From: CAVTBX01 sp963733135 | GTDB taxonomy: Bacteria; Actinomycetota; Thermoleophilia; Gaiellales; Gaiellaceae | NCBI GenBank assembly: GCA_963733135.1 | Contig: CAVTBX010000008.1 | Coordinates: 372,001-436,000, forward strand | Direction: 5' to 3' | DNA length: 64,000 bases | Shown here: positions 1 through 8,382 of the stretch, piece after piece | Position numbering within the stretch: the first letter of the stretch is position 1 | Layout of the letters: each line of letters begins with the position of its first letter | Program-made: the position numbers and the translations under genes | The notes under the pieces: model-generated | Database searches by the model: none | What the model saw: the letters and a program-made list of their open reading frames with translations, nothing else | Told to the model about the DNA's origin: nothing

Positions 1-286
1 CCCCCTGCGTGAAGGGGCTCGAGGGATCGACCGAGATCACGCCCACCGTCGTGCCGTCACCTCGGACGTGGCGAACGAGGGCGCTGATCAGCGACGACTT
101 GCCTACCCCGGGCGGGCCGGTGACTCCGACCATCGACGCGCGGCCCGTCTCACCATAGAGCGACTCCAGAAGCCCGGCGGCCTCGGGCGCCCGCCCCTCG
201 ACGAGCGTGATGGCGCGCGCCAGCGCCCGCTTGTCCCCCGCTCGCACGCCTTCCACGAGCTCTTCGAGCGTCCAGCTGCGCGCCAT
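1..286 (-). CDS. meaB: MeaB/ArgK-type GTPase, 5' part (runs off left edge)
   Basis: Only the first 95 or so residues are inside the window. MeaB/ArgK P-loop GTPases are cytoplasmic chaperones that gate cofactor loading of adenosylcobalamin-dependent methylmalonyl-CoA mutase. Visible are a Walker A motif GPPGVGKS at residues 57-64 and, at the window edge, VDPSSPFT, which is the family's switch-region signature. The ATG shares its A with the TGA of the MFS gene upstream, so the two are probably translationally coupled. A mutase gene would be expected near the unseen part, but none is visible here. The family call rests on the two motifs and is strong for a fragment. Confidence 0.85.
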   Translation of the reverse strand, partial: MARSWTLEELVEGVRAGDKRALARAITLVEGRAPEAAGLLESLYGETGRASMVGVTGPPGVGKSSLISALVRHVRGDGTTVGVISVDPSSPFTQG

Positions 287-1524
287 CAGGGTCCGTGGAC
301 GGGCTCGGCGCGAAAGGCGGCCGGCGGCGCGAGCAGGGCGGCGGCGAGGCCGGCGGCCACGAGGCAGAGCCCGCCCGAGATTCCCCAGGCTGCCCGCGCG
401 CCGAGCTCGTTCGTAAGGGGACCGGCAACGATCATCCCGACCCCGAAGCATGCATAACCGATGCTCATCACGAGGGTGAAAGCGCGACCGCGAATGCGGT
501 CGGGCACCGCCCGCTGGACGAGGACTGCGTTGCAAACGACGGCCGCCCCGTTTCCGAAGCCGGAGACGACGACGATTGCGACGGCGAGCCAGAAGCTCGG
601 CGAGGCGGCCGCGACGCCGAAGCCGAGCGCCATGAGGAGAATCGACGCGAGGTAGGGACTCCGGATCCCGAAGCGGTCGATCAGCGGACCGCCGAGCAGG
701 CTTCCCGCAAGCAGGCCGACGGCAGCAGTTGCCACGAGGATCCCGAAGCCGAGGTTCCCGGCCCCGAACACGTCACGGGCAAGGAAGATCTCCGACACGT
801 TCCCGATCGCCTGCGCGACCGTCGCGACGCTCCAGGCGACGACGATCGTGACAAGCGCCCGCGATCTTCCGACCACGGCGAGCCCCTCACGGAGTTGGGC
901 GAGATACGTCGCTCCGGCCTCGGCACGACCCTCCTCGAACGAACGCCGGATTCCGAGCACCATGAGCGCCGATACGACGAAGGTGGCAGCGTTGAACCAG
1001 TAGGCGACGTCGGTGCCAGCAAGCTTGACGAGCGCTCCGGCGGCGATCGCGCCGACCGCCCACGTGAGGTTCTCCGCCGACTGGAGGAGCCCGTTGGCGG
1101 TTGGCAGCCGCTCGTCCGGCACGAGGTTCGGAAGCCCGGCGAAGACGGCGGGCCGGAAGAAGCTCGTCGCAATCCCGACGAGGAGCGCAAGCGCCACGAT
1201 CTGGGCCGGCCCTTCCGCAAAGGGGAGGACGCAGAAGATCGCAGCTCTGAAGAGGTCTGCGGTGACCAGGATTCCCCGCCGTGGCAGCCGGTCGAGCAGC
1301 GGGCCGAACACGAGCCCGATCACGATCACGGGCAGGAAATCTGCGATGAGGAGCGCGCCGACCCAGTTCGCGTTGCCGCCGCTCTCCTCGTAGACGTGGA
1401 TCGTGAGTGCCACGACTGCGAGGTACGTCCCGACGCTCGAAGTGAGGGTCGCCAGGAACAGGCGGCGGAACCCCGGCGCCTCCCTGAGCAGCCCCAGCGG
1501 GGCCTCCCCGAGGCCGCGCATCAC
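286..1524 (-). CDS. MFS exporter (MFS_3/EntS-like)
   Basis: A 412-residue polytopic membrane protein with about 12 hydrophobic segments, the normal size for a major facilitator. The N-terminus (FRRLFLATLTSSVGTYLAVV) and the loop FGPLLDRLPRRGIL after the second helix fit the MFS_3 group, which includes enterobactin exporter EntS. NLVPDERLPTANGL in the middle is typical of the same group. These proteins export small molecules using the proton gradient; the substrate cannot be read from the sequence. The gene is coupled by a one-base overlap to the MeaB gene, which says little about substrate. Its upstream neighbour HisC is on the same strand 62 bp away, so co-transcription is possible. Confidence 0.85.
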   Translation of the reverse strand: MMRGLGEAPLGLLREAPGFRRLFLATLTSSVGTYLAVVALTIHVYEESGGNANWVGALLIADFLPVIVIGLVFGPLLDRLPRRGILVTADLFRAAIFCVLPFAEGPAQIVALALLVGIATSFFRPAVFAGLPNLVPDERLPTANGLLQSAENLTWAVGAIAAGALVKLAGTDVAYWFNAATFVVSALMVLGIRRSFEEGRAEAGATYLAQLREGLAVVGRSRALVTIVVAWSVATVAQAIGNVSEIFLARDVFGAGNLGFGILVATAAVGLLAGSLLGGPLIDRFGIRSPYLASILLMALGFGVAAASPSFWLAVAIVVVSGFGNGAAVVCNAVLVQRAVPDRIRGRAFTLVMSIGYACFGVGMIVAGPLTNELGARAAWGISGGLCLVAAGLAAALLAPPAAFRAEPVHGP

Positions 1525-1586
1525 GCGCGGGAACCTAACAGCCTTCGAGCCTCCCGAAGGAGCGGGGCGACTCTTGTCACAGAGGC

Positions 1587-2708
1587 TCAGGCGATCTGTT
1601 GCGGGTCTCGCGCGACAACGCGCGAGAAGGCTGCCGCGAACGTCGCGTTCTCGTCTTCCGTGCCGACGGTGACTCGAATCGCGGTCGGAGCTCCGAAGGC
1701 AGCCAGCGGCCGGACGATCACGCCCTCCCGGAGCAGCGCGTCGAAGACAGGCCTTGAGTCCGAGCCGAGGTCGACGAAGAGAAAGTTCGCGACGGCCGGC
1801 GTCGCGACGGTGACTGTGTGGTCGTCGAGCGCGCGCTCGAGCTGACGGCGGCCCGCGGCGGTGGCGGTCCGCCTCCGCAGGATCTCGGCGTCGTCGCCGA
1901 GGCTCGCGACCGCTGCGTCCTGGGCGGCCTGGTTGATGTCGAACGCGTTTCGGACCTTGCCGATCGCCTGCACGACGTCCACCGGCCCGACCCCGTAGCC
2001 GACCCGGAGCCCGGCAAGGCCGTAGATCTTCGAGAAGGTGCGAAGAACGAGCACGTTGCGCCCGTCGCGCTTCAGGTACTCCTCGATCCCGTCCGGGTAC
2101 TCGGGGTCGTCGAGATACTCGAAATAGGCCTCGTCGAGAACCGTGAGCACGTGGTCGGGAACACGGTTGAAGTAGGTGTCGATCGCCGCTCGTCCGACCA
2201 TGGTTCCCGTGGGGTTGTTCGGGTTGCAGAGGTAGACGATCTTCGTCTTCGAGCCGACCTCCTCGAGCATCGCCTCTGGGTCGTAACGGTAGGACAAGAG
2301 CGGAACCCGCCTGGCCACGGCGCCGAGCTTGACTGCGCCGAGCACGTAGCTTGGAAAGGACGGCCAGCCGCAGACGATCTCGTCACCGGGGTCGAGGACG
2401 GCCAGTGAGAGGTACATGATCACGCCGTCTGCGCCGGCTGAGAGCGCCACGTGCTCGGGAGAAACGCCGTGCTTCTCGGCGAGAGCCTGGCGCAGGCGGT
2501 ACGCGCCCCCGTCCGGGTAGCGGTTGAGCTCGTCCATGCCGGCCGCGAGCGCATCGCGGGCGCTCGGGAAGGGACCGAACTGACCTTCGTTCGAGGCAAG
2601 CTTGACCACATGATCCAGGCCGAGCTCTCGTTGCACCTCGTCGACCGGCTTGCCGGGCTCGTAGGGGACGAGCTCGGCGATCGCCGGTCGAAAGAGCCCG
2701 TCGGACAT
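1587..2708 (-). CDS. hisC: Histidinol-phosphate/aromatic aminotransferase, HisC family
   Basis: Fold-type I PLP aminotransferase of 373 residues, the usual HisC length. It converts imidazole-acetol phosphate plus glutamate to histidinol phosphate, or handles aromatic amino acids in paralogues. Seen: the substrate-binding LASNEGQFGP near residues 37-46, NPNNPTG at 162-168, DEAYFEY at 192-198, and the Schiff-base lysine in TFSKIYGLAGLRVGY (Lys227) with the phosphate-binding Arg235. No other his genes lie nearby, so this may be a stand-alone or paralogous copy. The ATG is 54 bp from the divergent Lon-domain gene, so the short gap must hold both promoters. Confidence 0.93.
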   Translation of the reverse strand: MSDGLFRPAIAELVPYEPGKPVDEVQRELGLDHVVKLASNEGQFGPFPSARDALAAGMDELNRYPDGGAYRLRQALAEKHGVSPEHVALSAGADGVIMYLSLAVLDPGDEIVCGWPSFPSYVLGAVKLGAVARRVPLLSYRYDPEAMLEEVGSKTKIVYLCNPNNPTGTMVGRAAIDTYFNRVPDHVLTVLDEAYFEYLDDPEYPDGIEEYLKRDGRNVLVLRTFSKIYGLAGLRVGYGVGPVDVVQAIGKVRNAFDINQAAQDAAVASLGDDAEILRRRTATAAGRRQLERALDDHTVTVATPAVANFLFVDLGSDSRPVFDALLREGVIVRPLAAFGAPTAIRVTVGTEDENATFAAAFSRVVARDPQQIA

Positions 2709-2762
2709 GGGCGCAGCTTAGTCGCCGCCCGGACGCCCAATCCGCCCGACTAGGCTGTCGAG

Positions 2763-3380
2763 ATGTCGGAGATCGGACTCTTTCCGCTCGACCTCGTCCT
2801 CCTGCCCGGCGAGCAGCGGCCGCTCCATATCTTCGAGGAGCGATACAAGGAGCTCATCGGCGAGTGTCTCGAAGAGGGGACGGAGTTCGGCTTGGTTCTC
2901 GCCGACGAGGAGGGACTGCGGCCGATCGGCACGCGCGCTGCAGTCGTCGAGGTTCTCCAGGAGTTCGACGACGGCCGTATGGACGTGGTTATCGAAGGCC
3001 GGCAGCGCTTTCGGGTCATCGACGTCTCGGAACATCGCGCGTTCGCAACCGCGGAGGTGGACGAAGTCGACGACCAAGCAGGCGAGGCCCCCGACGGCGA
3101 CGACGTGACGCGAGCAGTCGAGGCCTTCCGGCACGTGGTCGAGGCCGCGCAGGTCGAGGTCGACGAGGTCAACCCGGACGCGGGCGACCTCTCCTTCCAG
3201 ATCGGCGCCCGGATCGACCTCGGCAACGAGGTCAAGCAGTCGCTCCTCGAGCTCACGTCCGAACGCGAGCGGCTGACCCAGCTCGAGCCGTTGCTCCGCC
3301 GAGCGGCGGACTCGGTACGCGTCGACCGCGAGGTGCGAGAACGCGCCGCCGGAAACGGCCGCGTCGAGCCGCTGCCGTAA
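2763..3380 (+). CDS. Lon N-terminal (substrate-binding) domain protein
   Basis: A 205-residue protein that is essentially one LON substrate-binding domain (PF02190) without the ATPase or protease parts of Lon. The start IGLFPLDLVLLPGEQRPLHIFEERY is the diagnostic N-terminal strand-loop, followed by GTEFGLVLADEEG and VVIEGRQRFRV. Stand-alone LON-domain proteins are common in actinobacteria; their role is not settled, and a protein-quality-control or substrate-recruiting function is only inferred. The C-terminal 50 residues are charged and probably helical. ATG was chosen because the conserved motif begins four residues later. Confidence 0.9.
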   Translation: MSEIGLFPLDLVLLPGEQRPLHIFEERYKELIGECLEEGTEFGLVLADEEGLRPIGTRAAVVEVLQEFDDGRMDVVIEGRQRFRVIDVSEHRAFATAEVDEVDDQAGEAPDGDDVTRAVEAFRHVVEAAQVEVDEVNPDAGDLSFQIGARIDLGNEVKQSLLELTSERERLTQLEPLLRRAADSVRVDREVRERAAGNGRVEPLP

Positions 3381-3419
3381 CTCCCCCGCCCGGCGCTGAT
3401 CCGCCGGGTCGCGCCTGCG

Positions 3420-3586
3420 TGGGGCCTGGCCCCACCGCGCCAGCGGTCGCCATCGAACCTCCTGGGAGAAGCCCTACTCCGACGCACGCCCCACCCTGGG
3501 TGGGGAGACGGCCACCCGCCTCCCGGCTCGAGCCTAGCTCCAAGAGTCGCGCGTGTCTGTGCCCGGGGTGGCCCAACTGCGGGCCA
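3420..3586. repeat. Cluster of three GC-rich palindromes between convergent genes
   Basis: The 285 bp between the Lon-domain gene and the convergent 121-aa gene hold no convincing ORF but three inverted repeats. They are a TGGGGCC/GGCCCCA pair at 3420-3434, CCCCACCC/GGGTGGGG at 3489-3505, and TGGCCC-6nt-GGGCCA at 3569-3586. The placement between two converging transcripts suggests terminators working in both directions. There is no U-run, so intrinsic termination is not proven. Confidence 0.4.
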
Positions 3587-3665
3587 ATCGATCCACACCT
3601 GACCCGCACCCATGCTTGCCCCTGTCCTCTGGGCGGGAGCAAACGCACACGAAAGGCGCCAGACC

Positions 3666-4031
3666 CTAGTCCCTACGGATGCCGTGGACGGGCCGGCCGG
3701 CCGCCTCCCAGGCGTAGTACGACGCACTTGGGCCGTACTCGCTCCTGTACTCGACGACCTGCGGATTCCGCCCAACCTCCATCGCCCGCCTCGCGTGGCG
3801 CAGGAGGTTCGGGTCGTCTCGAACCTGCCACGTGAGAACCAGGTGGGCGGCCGTCATGAACTCGGCCACGAACACGCACCCGGCCGCGGGGCACGGGAAT
3901 GGATCGGTGCGCACGCAGAACCAACCGGCGTGGTCGGTGGCGTCCTCGTCGACCCAGAGCTCCTGCTCGTCGGCCAGCTCCGACCTCTCGAGCAGGAGCG
4001 AGCCGGGCTCGATGTCGCGTCCCTGCACCAT
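3666..4031 (-). CDS. Conserved hypothetical protein, 121 aa
   Basis: I do not recognise this family with certainty. The protein is compact and mixed in composition: an acidic N-terminal half, a segment with two cysteines in FPCPAAGCVF (possible metal or disulfide site), the hydrophobic stretch VAEFMTAAHLVLTW, and a basic C-terminal third. No signal peptide or obvious membrane anchor is visible. Codon usage resembles neighbouring genes and alternative frames are poorer. It lies 56 bp downstream of the GNAT gene on the same strand and could be the last gene of that operon. A nucleic-acid or metal-binding role would be a guess. Confidence 0.6.
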   Translation of the reverse strand: MVQGRDIEPGSLLLERSELADEQELWVDEDATDHAGWFCVRTDPFPCPAAGCVFVAEFMTAAHLVLTWQVRDDPNLLRHARRAMEVGRNPQVVEYRSEYGPSASYYAWEAAGRPVHGIRRD

Positions 4032-4087
4032 GACGTGCGGCCCAGTGTGCCCATCGGGCGCCTGTCGGCCGCGGCCAGGTTGGGACG

Positions 4088-4591
4088 CTACGGCAGGAGC
4101 TTGGCCATGAGGATCGCGTCGACAAGCTCGCCGCCGCGGCGATAGTGGCGCCGGCGCAGCCCCTCCTTCTGATAGCCGAGGGCCTCGTAGAGACCGATGG
4201 CAGCCCCGTTATGCGGGAAGACATGTAGCTCGATCTTGGTGATGCCCGCGTCGCTCGCCCACGCCTCGGCCTGGGCCAGTAGAGCCCGGCCCACGCCGCG
4301 CCTGCGGTGATCCTTGCCCACCAGGAGACCGACATCGGCCACATGCCGGCTCGCAGGATGTGGGTCCCGTGAGACAGATAGTCGCCCGACGAGTCCGCCG
4401 TCGTCCTCGGCGACTAGGACGGCGGCATGCGGGGAACGTCGAATCGCGCGGAGGTAGCGACGTTCATCCGCCGCACTCCGCCAGCCGCCCTCGGCGATCA
4501 ACCAGCCCTCGGGCTCAGACGCAACCGCCTCAGCCAGCGCAACCAGCGCCGGAGCGTCGCGCGGCTCCGCGTGGCGAACGACAACACTCAC
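4088..4591 (-). CDS. GNAT-family N-acetyltransferase
   Basis: A 167-residue single-domain acetyltransferase that would transfer an acetyl group from acetyl-CoA to an amine. The acetyl-CoA pyrophosphate loop HRRRGVGRALL matches the Q/RxxGxG/A motif A, preceded by the strand VADVGLLV. The C-terminal motif B, FPHNGAAIGLYEALGYQKEG, is typical of the RimI/PhnO-like branch. The substrate cannot be predicted. Its ATG overlaps the TGA of the gamma-glutamyltransferase gene by 4 nt, so the two are co-translated. Confidence 0.9.
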   Translation of the reverse strand: MSVVVRHAEPRDAPALVALAEAVASEPEGWLIAEGGWRSAADERRYLRAIRRSPHAAVLVAEDDGGLVGRLSVSRDPHPASRHVADVGLLVGKDHRRRGVGRALLAQAEAWASDAGITKIELHVFPHNGAAIGLYEALGYQKEGLRRRHYRRGGELVDAILMAKLLP

Positions 4592-6144
4592 TCGACCACG
4601 ACCCCGTCTCCGCCCCTTCGGGCGTCGCCGGCCGCTTCCAGGGTGCCGTCCGCCCGAAGTGCCACCGCCGACACGCCGCCGAAGAAGACGTTTTGATCCG
4701 CCCAGCGCACGAGCTCGTAGCCGCGCGTCGCCAGGCCGTTCGCCACAACAGGGTCGAACCCGCCCTCGAGGTGCAGAGTCTCGCCGCTGAGATGCAGCCT
4801 GGGAGAGTCGATTGCCTTTCGCAGTCCAACGCCTTCCGCCACGGCGTCGAGCGTGACCTGGACGATCGCACCCCGAAGGCGTTCGGAACCAGCGCTTCCG
4901 ATCACGAGTCGGGGTCCGGCTGCCGCCAGCACGATCGAGGGCGACATCATGCTTGTGAGCCGGCGACCCGAACGGGCAGCCAGGCCGGCCGGATTCAGAT
5001 CGGTTTCGCCGAGCATGTTGTTGAGGTGGATGCCGGTGCCGGGCACGATCACCCCAGAGCCGCAGCCGGTCGACGCGGACAGCGACGCGGCGTTGCCATG
5101 CTCGTCGACGACGCTGATGTGGGTTGTCGAGGGCAACCCTCCTGCCTCCCGGACGGACGAGGAGCGAGCGGAGATGCGCTCGGCGGCATCGCCGACATGC
5201 TCGTCGGCGAGGATCCTGGCCGCGAGCCCGCCGCGGTGGAGAGCCGATGCGAACCGGCCGGTGCGCAGGCGGGCGGACTCCCGGGCCACCTCTACTAGAC
5301 GCGCCGCTCCTGCGACCGTCCGCCGATCCGCGCCTCCTACACGGTCGAGAACGGCGAGCGCAAACGCGATCAGGGTGCCACCCGAGGAGGGAGGTGGGTT
5401 GGACACGAACTCGTGGCCCGCGAAGGGCACGCGGACGGGACGCCGCCGAACAACTCGGTAGGACGTGAGGTCGGCTTCCGTCAGGGCGCCGTCGGCCTCC
5501 TGCACGGTGGCAACCATCCGGCGGGCGATCTCGCCTCGATAGAAGCCCGCGGCACCCTCTTCAGCCAGAAGCCGGAGGGTGTCGGCTAGGTCGTCCAGGC
5601 GAAGTGTGTCCCCTACGACGAGGCAGGCCTCGCCGCCGTAGACCGCACGCGCCTCGGGCGTGAAGCGAAGGACAGGATCCAGAATCGCGTGGAGAAAGCC
5701 TTGCGCCTCCGTGAGCGGCACGCCCGCGGAGGCAAGCTCGACCGCCGGCTCGAGCAGCGCACGCCACGGAAGCCGTCCGTAGAGCCGGTGCGCTTCGGCG
5801 AGCCCCGCGACCGCTCCCGGCACCGCACACGACGCCCCCCCGACTCGGAAGAGCTGGGTGGTGGTTCCGTCAAAGGAGATGTCGACACCGGCCATCACCC
5901 CCCGTGGGCCAGTGAAGCCGAGGCCCGGCGCCGCCACGAAGAAGTCGAGCACGAGATCGGCTCGATCGCGAGCCCGGTGGACGAGGAGAAAACCTCCGCC
6001 GCCCGGCCCGGTCAGCGTGCTCTCGGCCACCCAAGACGTGAATGCGGCGGCGACGCACGCGTCGACGGCGTTACCTCCCTCGGCCAGGATCCTGGCTCCC
6101 GCGTCTGCGGTCCGCGGATGACCGGCGGCGATCGCGCCCTTCAT
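4588..6144 (-). CDS. ggt: Gamma-glutamyltransferase/glutathione hydrolase family (Ntn hydrolase)
   Basis: Gamma-glutamyltranspeptidases cleave the gamma-glutamyl bond of glutathione-like peptides and self-process into two subunits. At 518 residues it is slightly shorter than E. coli Ggt and has no clear signal peptide, so it may be cytoplasmic. The autoprocessing and catalytic threonine is expected at about residue 340 in the motif STTHISVVDEHGN. STGCGSGVIVPGTGIHLNN and SMMSPSIVL follow as in the family's small subunit, and the start KGAIAAGHPRTADAGARIL with GGGFLL is typical of the large subunit. The substrate in an actinobacterium that may lack glutathione is open. Confidence 0.9.
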   Translation of the reverse strand: MKGAIAAGHPRTADAGARILAEGGNAVDACVAAAFTSWVAESTLTGPGGGGFLLVHRARDRADLVLDFFVAAPGLGFTGPRGVMAGVDISFDGTTTQLFRVGGASCAVPGAVAGLAEAHRLYGRLPWRALLEPAVELASAGVPLTEAQGFLHAILDPVLRFTPEARAVYGGEACLVVGDTLRLDDLADTLRLLAEEGAAGFYRGEIARRMVATVQEADGALTEADLTSYRVVRRRPVRVPFAGHEFVSNPPPSSGGTLIAFALAVLDRVGGADRRTVAGAARLVEVARESARLRTGRFASALHRGGLAARILADEHVGDAAERISARSSSVREAGGLPSTTHISVVDEHGNAASLSASTGCGSGVIVPGTGIHLNNMLGETDLNPAGLAARSGRRLTSMMSPSIVLAAAGPRLVIGSAGSERLRGAIVQVTLDAVAEGVGLRKAIDSPRLHLSGETLHLEGGFDPVVANGLATRGYELVRWADQNVFFGGVSAVALRADGTLEAAGDARRGGDGVVVE

Positions 6145-6171
6145 CGTTCCGAGCGTAGCCCGCTGTTGGCT

Positions 6172-7509
6172 CTAGAAGAGAAAGCTCGGTGGCTCGAGCG
6201 GATCCTCGTGACTACGCTCGCGCTCGGACGACGGACGACCTCCGCCCTTGCCGATCCCGGTCGCGACGACGGTGACCCACACCTGTCCTGCAAGCCGGGG
6301 ATCTACGGTCGCGCCGAAGATGATGTTGGTCTCCTCGGTCGCGGCTCGTCTGACCACCTCCGCCGCTTCGTTCACCTCCATGAGGGTGAGGTCGTCTCCG
6401 CCGGCGATCGAGAGGAGGATCCCGCGGGCTCCGACGAGCTCGGCGTCGATGAGCGGCGAGCGAAGCGCCCGCTCGGCCGCCTCGGTGCCGCGATTCTCGC
6501 CGGTCGCGAAACCGATGCCCATGAGGGCCGACCCGGCATCGGTCATGACCGTACGGACGTCGGCGAAGTCGAGGTTGATGAGACCCGGCGTCGTGATCAG
6601 GTCGCAGATCCCCTGCACGCCCTGACGGAGCACGTCGTCGGCGATTCGGAACGCGTCAATCATGGAAGTCGAGCGATCCAGCACCTCGAGCAGCCGATCG
6701 TTCGGGATGACGATGACGGTGTCGCAGACTCGCCGAAGCTCTTCGACGCCGTCGTCCGCCTGGCGGCGGCGGCGCGTGCCCTCGAAGCGGAACGGAAGCG
6801 TGACGATGCCGACGGCGAGCGCACCGACCTCACGCGCGATGCGCGCGACCACAGGGGCGGCGCCGGAGCCCGTGCCTCCGCCCTCGCCGGCGGTGACGAA
6901 GACCATGTCCGAGCCGCGGAGGACGTGCTTGATCTGGTCGTAGGCGTCCTCGGCTGCTTGCCGACCCACCTCGGGATCTGCGCCCGAGCCGAGACCCTGG
7001 GTGAGCTCGCGACCGATGTGTAGCTTGATCGGGGCCTCGCAACCGCGCAGCTGCTGGATGTCCGTGTTGACGGCGACAAACTCCACTTGCGAGATTCCCG
7101 CCTCGATCATGCGGTTGACGGCGTTCAGGCCGCCGCCGCCGACGCCGACGACCCGGATGACCGCCAGGTAGGCGGAGGAGTCGGCGCGCGGCGTCCGGTG
7201 GAGGCGCGGGCTCGGGTCGGCGAGCGCCGTGACCGGCGGCTCGAGCCAGTTATGGCCGGATTCGCGCGGCTCGCGTGTGGGTTCGGGGGCCGAGTCGGTC
7301 GCCGCATCGGCTGTCGGCGGGGACTCGTCGACGGGCTTGAGCGCCGGTTCCCGGGTCGACTTGGCGGACGTTGCCTTCTCGGCCTCACCGGTGGAAGGAG
7401 TCGTGGCCGGCCCTTCCGCCTCGCTTCCTCCCTGGCGCTGAGCCGCTTCCGTCGCGCGGAAGAGCTCGGCGAGTGGTCCTTCACGCATGCTCGCGCGGCG
7501 TCGCGCCAT
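6172..7509 (-). CDS. ftsZ: FtsZ-family cell-division GTPase with long N-terminal extension
   Basis: Tubulin-like GTPase that polymerises into the division ring. The GTPase core starts only at about residue 115 (VVGVGGGGLNAVNRM), after a hydrophilic, Pro/Ser/Glu-rich tail that ordinary FtsZ lacks. The GTP signature is GGGTGSG at 210-216, and the T7 synergy loop NLDFADV is at 312-318. After the core there is almost no C-terminal linker: the protein ends with DPLEPPSFLF, resembling the peptide that binds FtsA, SepF or ZipA. An alternative ATG at 7488 (MREGPLAELF) removes seven residues. Its start lies inside the 3' end of parA (29-nt overlap), implying translational coupling. It could be a second FtsZ paralogue rather than the dcw-cluster copy, because no ftsA/ftsQ/mur genes are nearby. 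Confidence 0.93.
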   Translation of the reverse strand: MARRRASMREGPLAELFRATEAAQRQGGSEAEGPATTPSTGEAEKATSAKSTREPALKPVDESPPTADAATDSAPEPTREPRESGHNWLEPPVTALADPSPRLHRTPRADSSAYLAVIRVVGVGGGGLNAVNRMIEAGISQVEFVAVNTDIQQLRGCEAPIKLHIGRELTQGLGSGADPEVGRQAAEDAYDQIKHVLRGSDMVFVTAGEGGGTGSGAAPVVARIAREVGALAVGIVTLPFRFEGTRRRRQADDGVEELRRVCDTVIVIPNDRLLEVLDRSTSMIDAFRIADDVLRQGVQGICDLITTPGLINLDFADVRTVMTDAGSALMGIGFATGENRGTEAAERALRSPLIDAELVGARGILLSIAGGDDLTLMEVNEAAEVVRRAATEETNIIFGATVDPRLAGQVWVTVVATGIGKGGGRPSSERERSHEDPLEPPSFLF

Positions 7510-8314
7510 TGAGCACCTCCTTCGCGAGGTCGCGATACGCGGCCGCAGCCGGGCCCGTCGGGTCGTACTTGAGCACGGAGCTGCCCTGGACGGGCGCCTC
7601 TGCGTATCGAACGGTCTTCTTGATCCGGGTGTTGAAGACCAGGTCTCCGAAATTCTCCCGCAGCATCTCCACCGCCTCCTTGGCGTGGAGCGTGCGGCCG
7701 TCGTACATCGTCGGAAGGATCCCGCGGATCTCGACGACAGGGTTCAGATTCTCTCGGATCATCGACAGCGTTCCTTCAAGCTGAACGAGGCCCCGAAGGG
7801 AGAGGTACTCGCACTGCACGGGAACGATGACGGAGTCGGCGGCTGTCAAGGCGTTGATCGTCAGCAAGCCGAGTGATGGCGGCGTGTCGATGAGGACGAA
7901 GTCGTATGTGCTTCGCATCGGCAAGAGCGCCTTTTGCAGCGCACGCTCGCGGCCGATCATGCTCGACAGAGCGAGCTCGGCGCCCGCGAGATCGATCGAC
8001 GAGACGGCGACGTCGATCTCAGCGCGCACGATCACATCCTCCATCGGCATCGAGTGGACGAGCACGTCGAACATCGAGCGCTCGACCGTGTCCGGATCCA
8101 TGCCCTGGCTCATCGTCAGGTTGCCCTGAGGATCGAGATCGACGGCCAGCACGCGGTGGCCCAGCTCCGTGAACGCGACGGCGAGATTGAGGGTCGTCGT
8201 GGTCTTTGCCACGCCGCCCTTCTGGTTGGCAAAGGCGATGACCTGTCCCAAGGCCGCTCCTCGAGAGGTAGGCGCTTCGGATCCCGAGCGCGAAAGAGGA
8301 TTGAGAAGGCTCAC
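7481..8314 (-). CDS. parA: ParA/Soj-type Walker ATPase
   Basis: Deviant-Walker ATPase of the ParA/MinD superfamily that dimerises on ATP and binds DNA or membrane to position cargo. The deviant Walker A KGGVAKTTTT has the signature lysine Lys32 and the P-loop lysine Lys37; Walker A' VDLDPQGNLT and Walker B VLIDTPPSLG follow. Length (277 aa) fits chromosomal Soj. The GTG start is supported by a strong Shine-Dalgarno, AAAGGAGG at 8322-8329. No parB follows; the partner is the overlapping ftsZ, an arrangement that suggests a role in positioning the division ring or a dedicated orphan ParA (inference). Confidence 0.93.
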   Translation of the reverse strand: MSLLNPLSRSGSEAPTSRGAALGQVIAFANQKGGVAKTTTTLNLAVAFTELGHRVLAVDLDPQGNLTMSQGMDPDTVERSMFDVLVHSMPMEDVIVRAEIDVAVSSIDLAGAELALSSMIGRERALQKALLPMRSTYDFVLIDTPPSLGLLTINALTAADSVIVPVQCEYLSLRGLVQLEGTLSMIRENLNPVVEIRGILPTMYDGRTLHAKEAVEMLRENFGDLVFNTRIKKTVRYAEAPVQGSSVLKYDPTGPAAAAYRDLAKEVLNGATPREHA

Positions 8315-8316
8315 CA

Positions 8317-8329
8317 GGAGGCCTCCTTT
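8317..8329 (-). promoter_or_regulatory. Strong ribosome-binding site of parA inside a palindrome
   Basis: AAAGGAGG lies 7 nt before the parA GTG and decides that start. The same bases form a perfect 10-bp palindrome, GGAGGCCTCC (8317-8326), so the site could be hidden by self-pairing or mRNA duplexing; that regulatory idea is inference. Confidence 0.6.
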
Positions 8330-8382
8330 CGTTTCAGGCTAGCACAATCCTCTAGCCGATCCTGACTGGGTTTGCGGGCCGT

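Noticed and set aside
295..1845. A 516-residue open frame on the plus strand opposite the MFS and HisC genes
   Set aside because: It is highly charged, has no recognisable domain and lies antisense to two clear genes; typical of GC-rich shadow frames.
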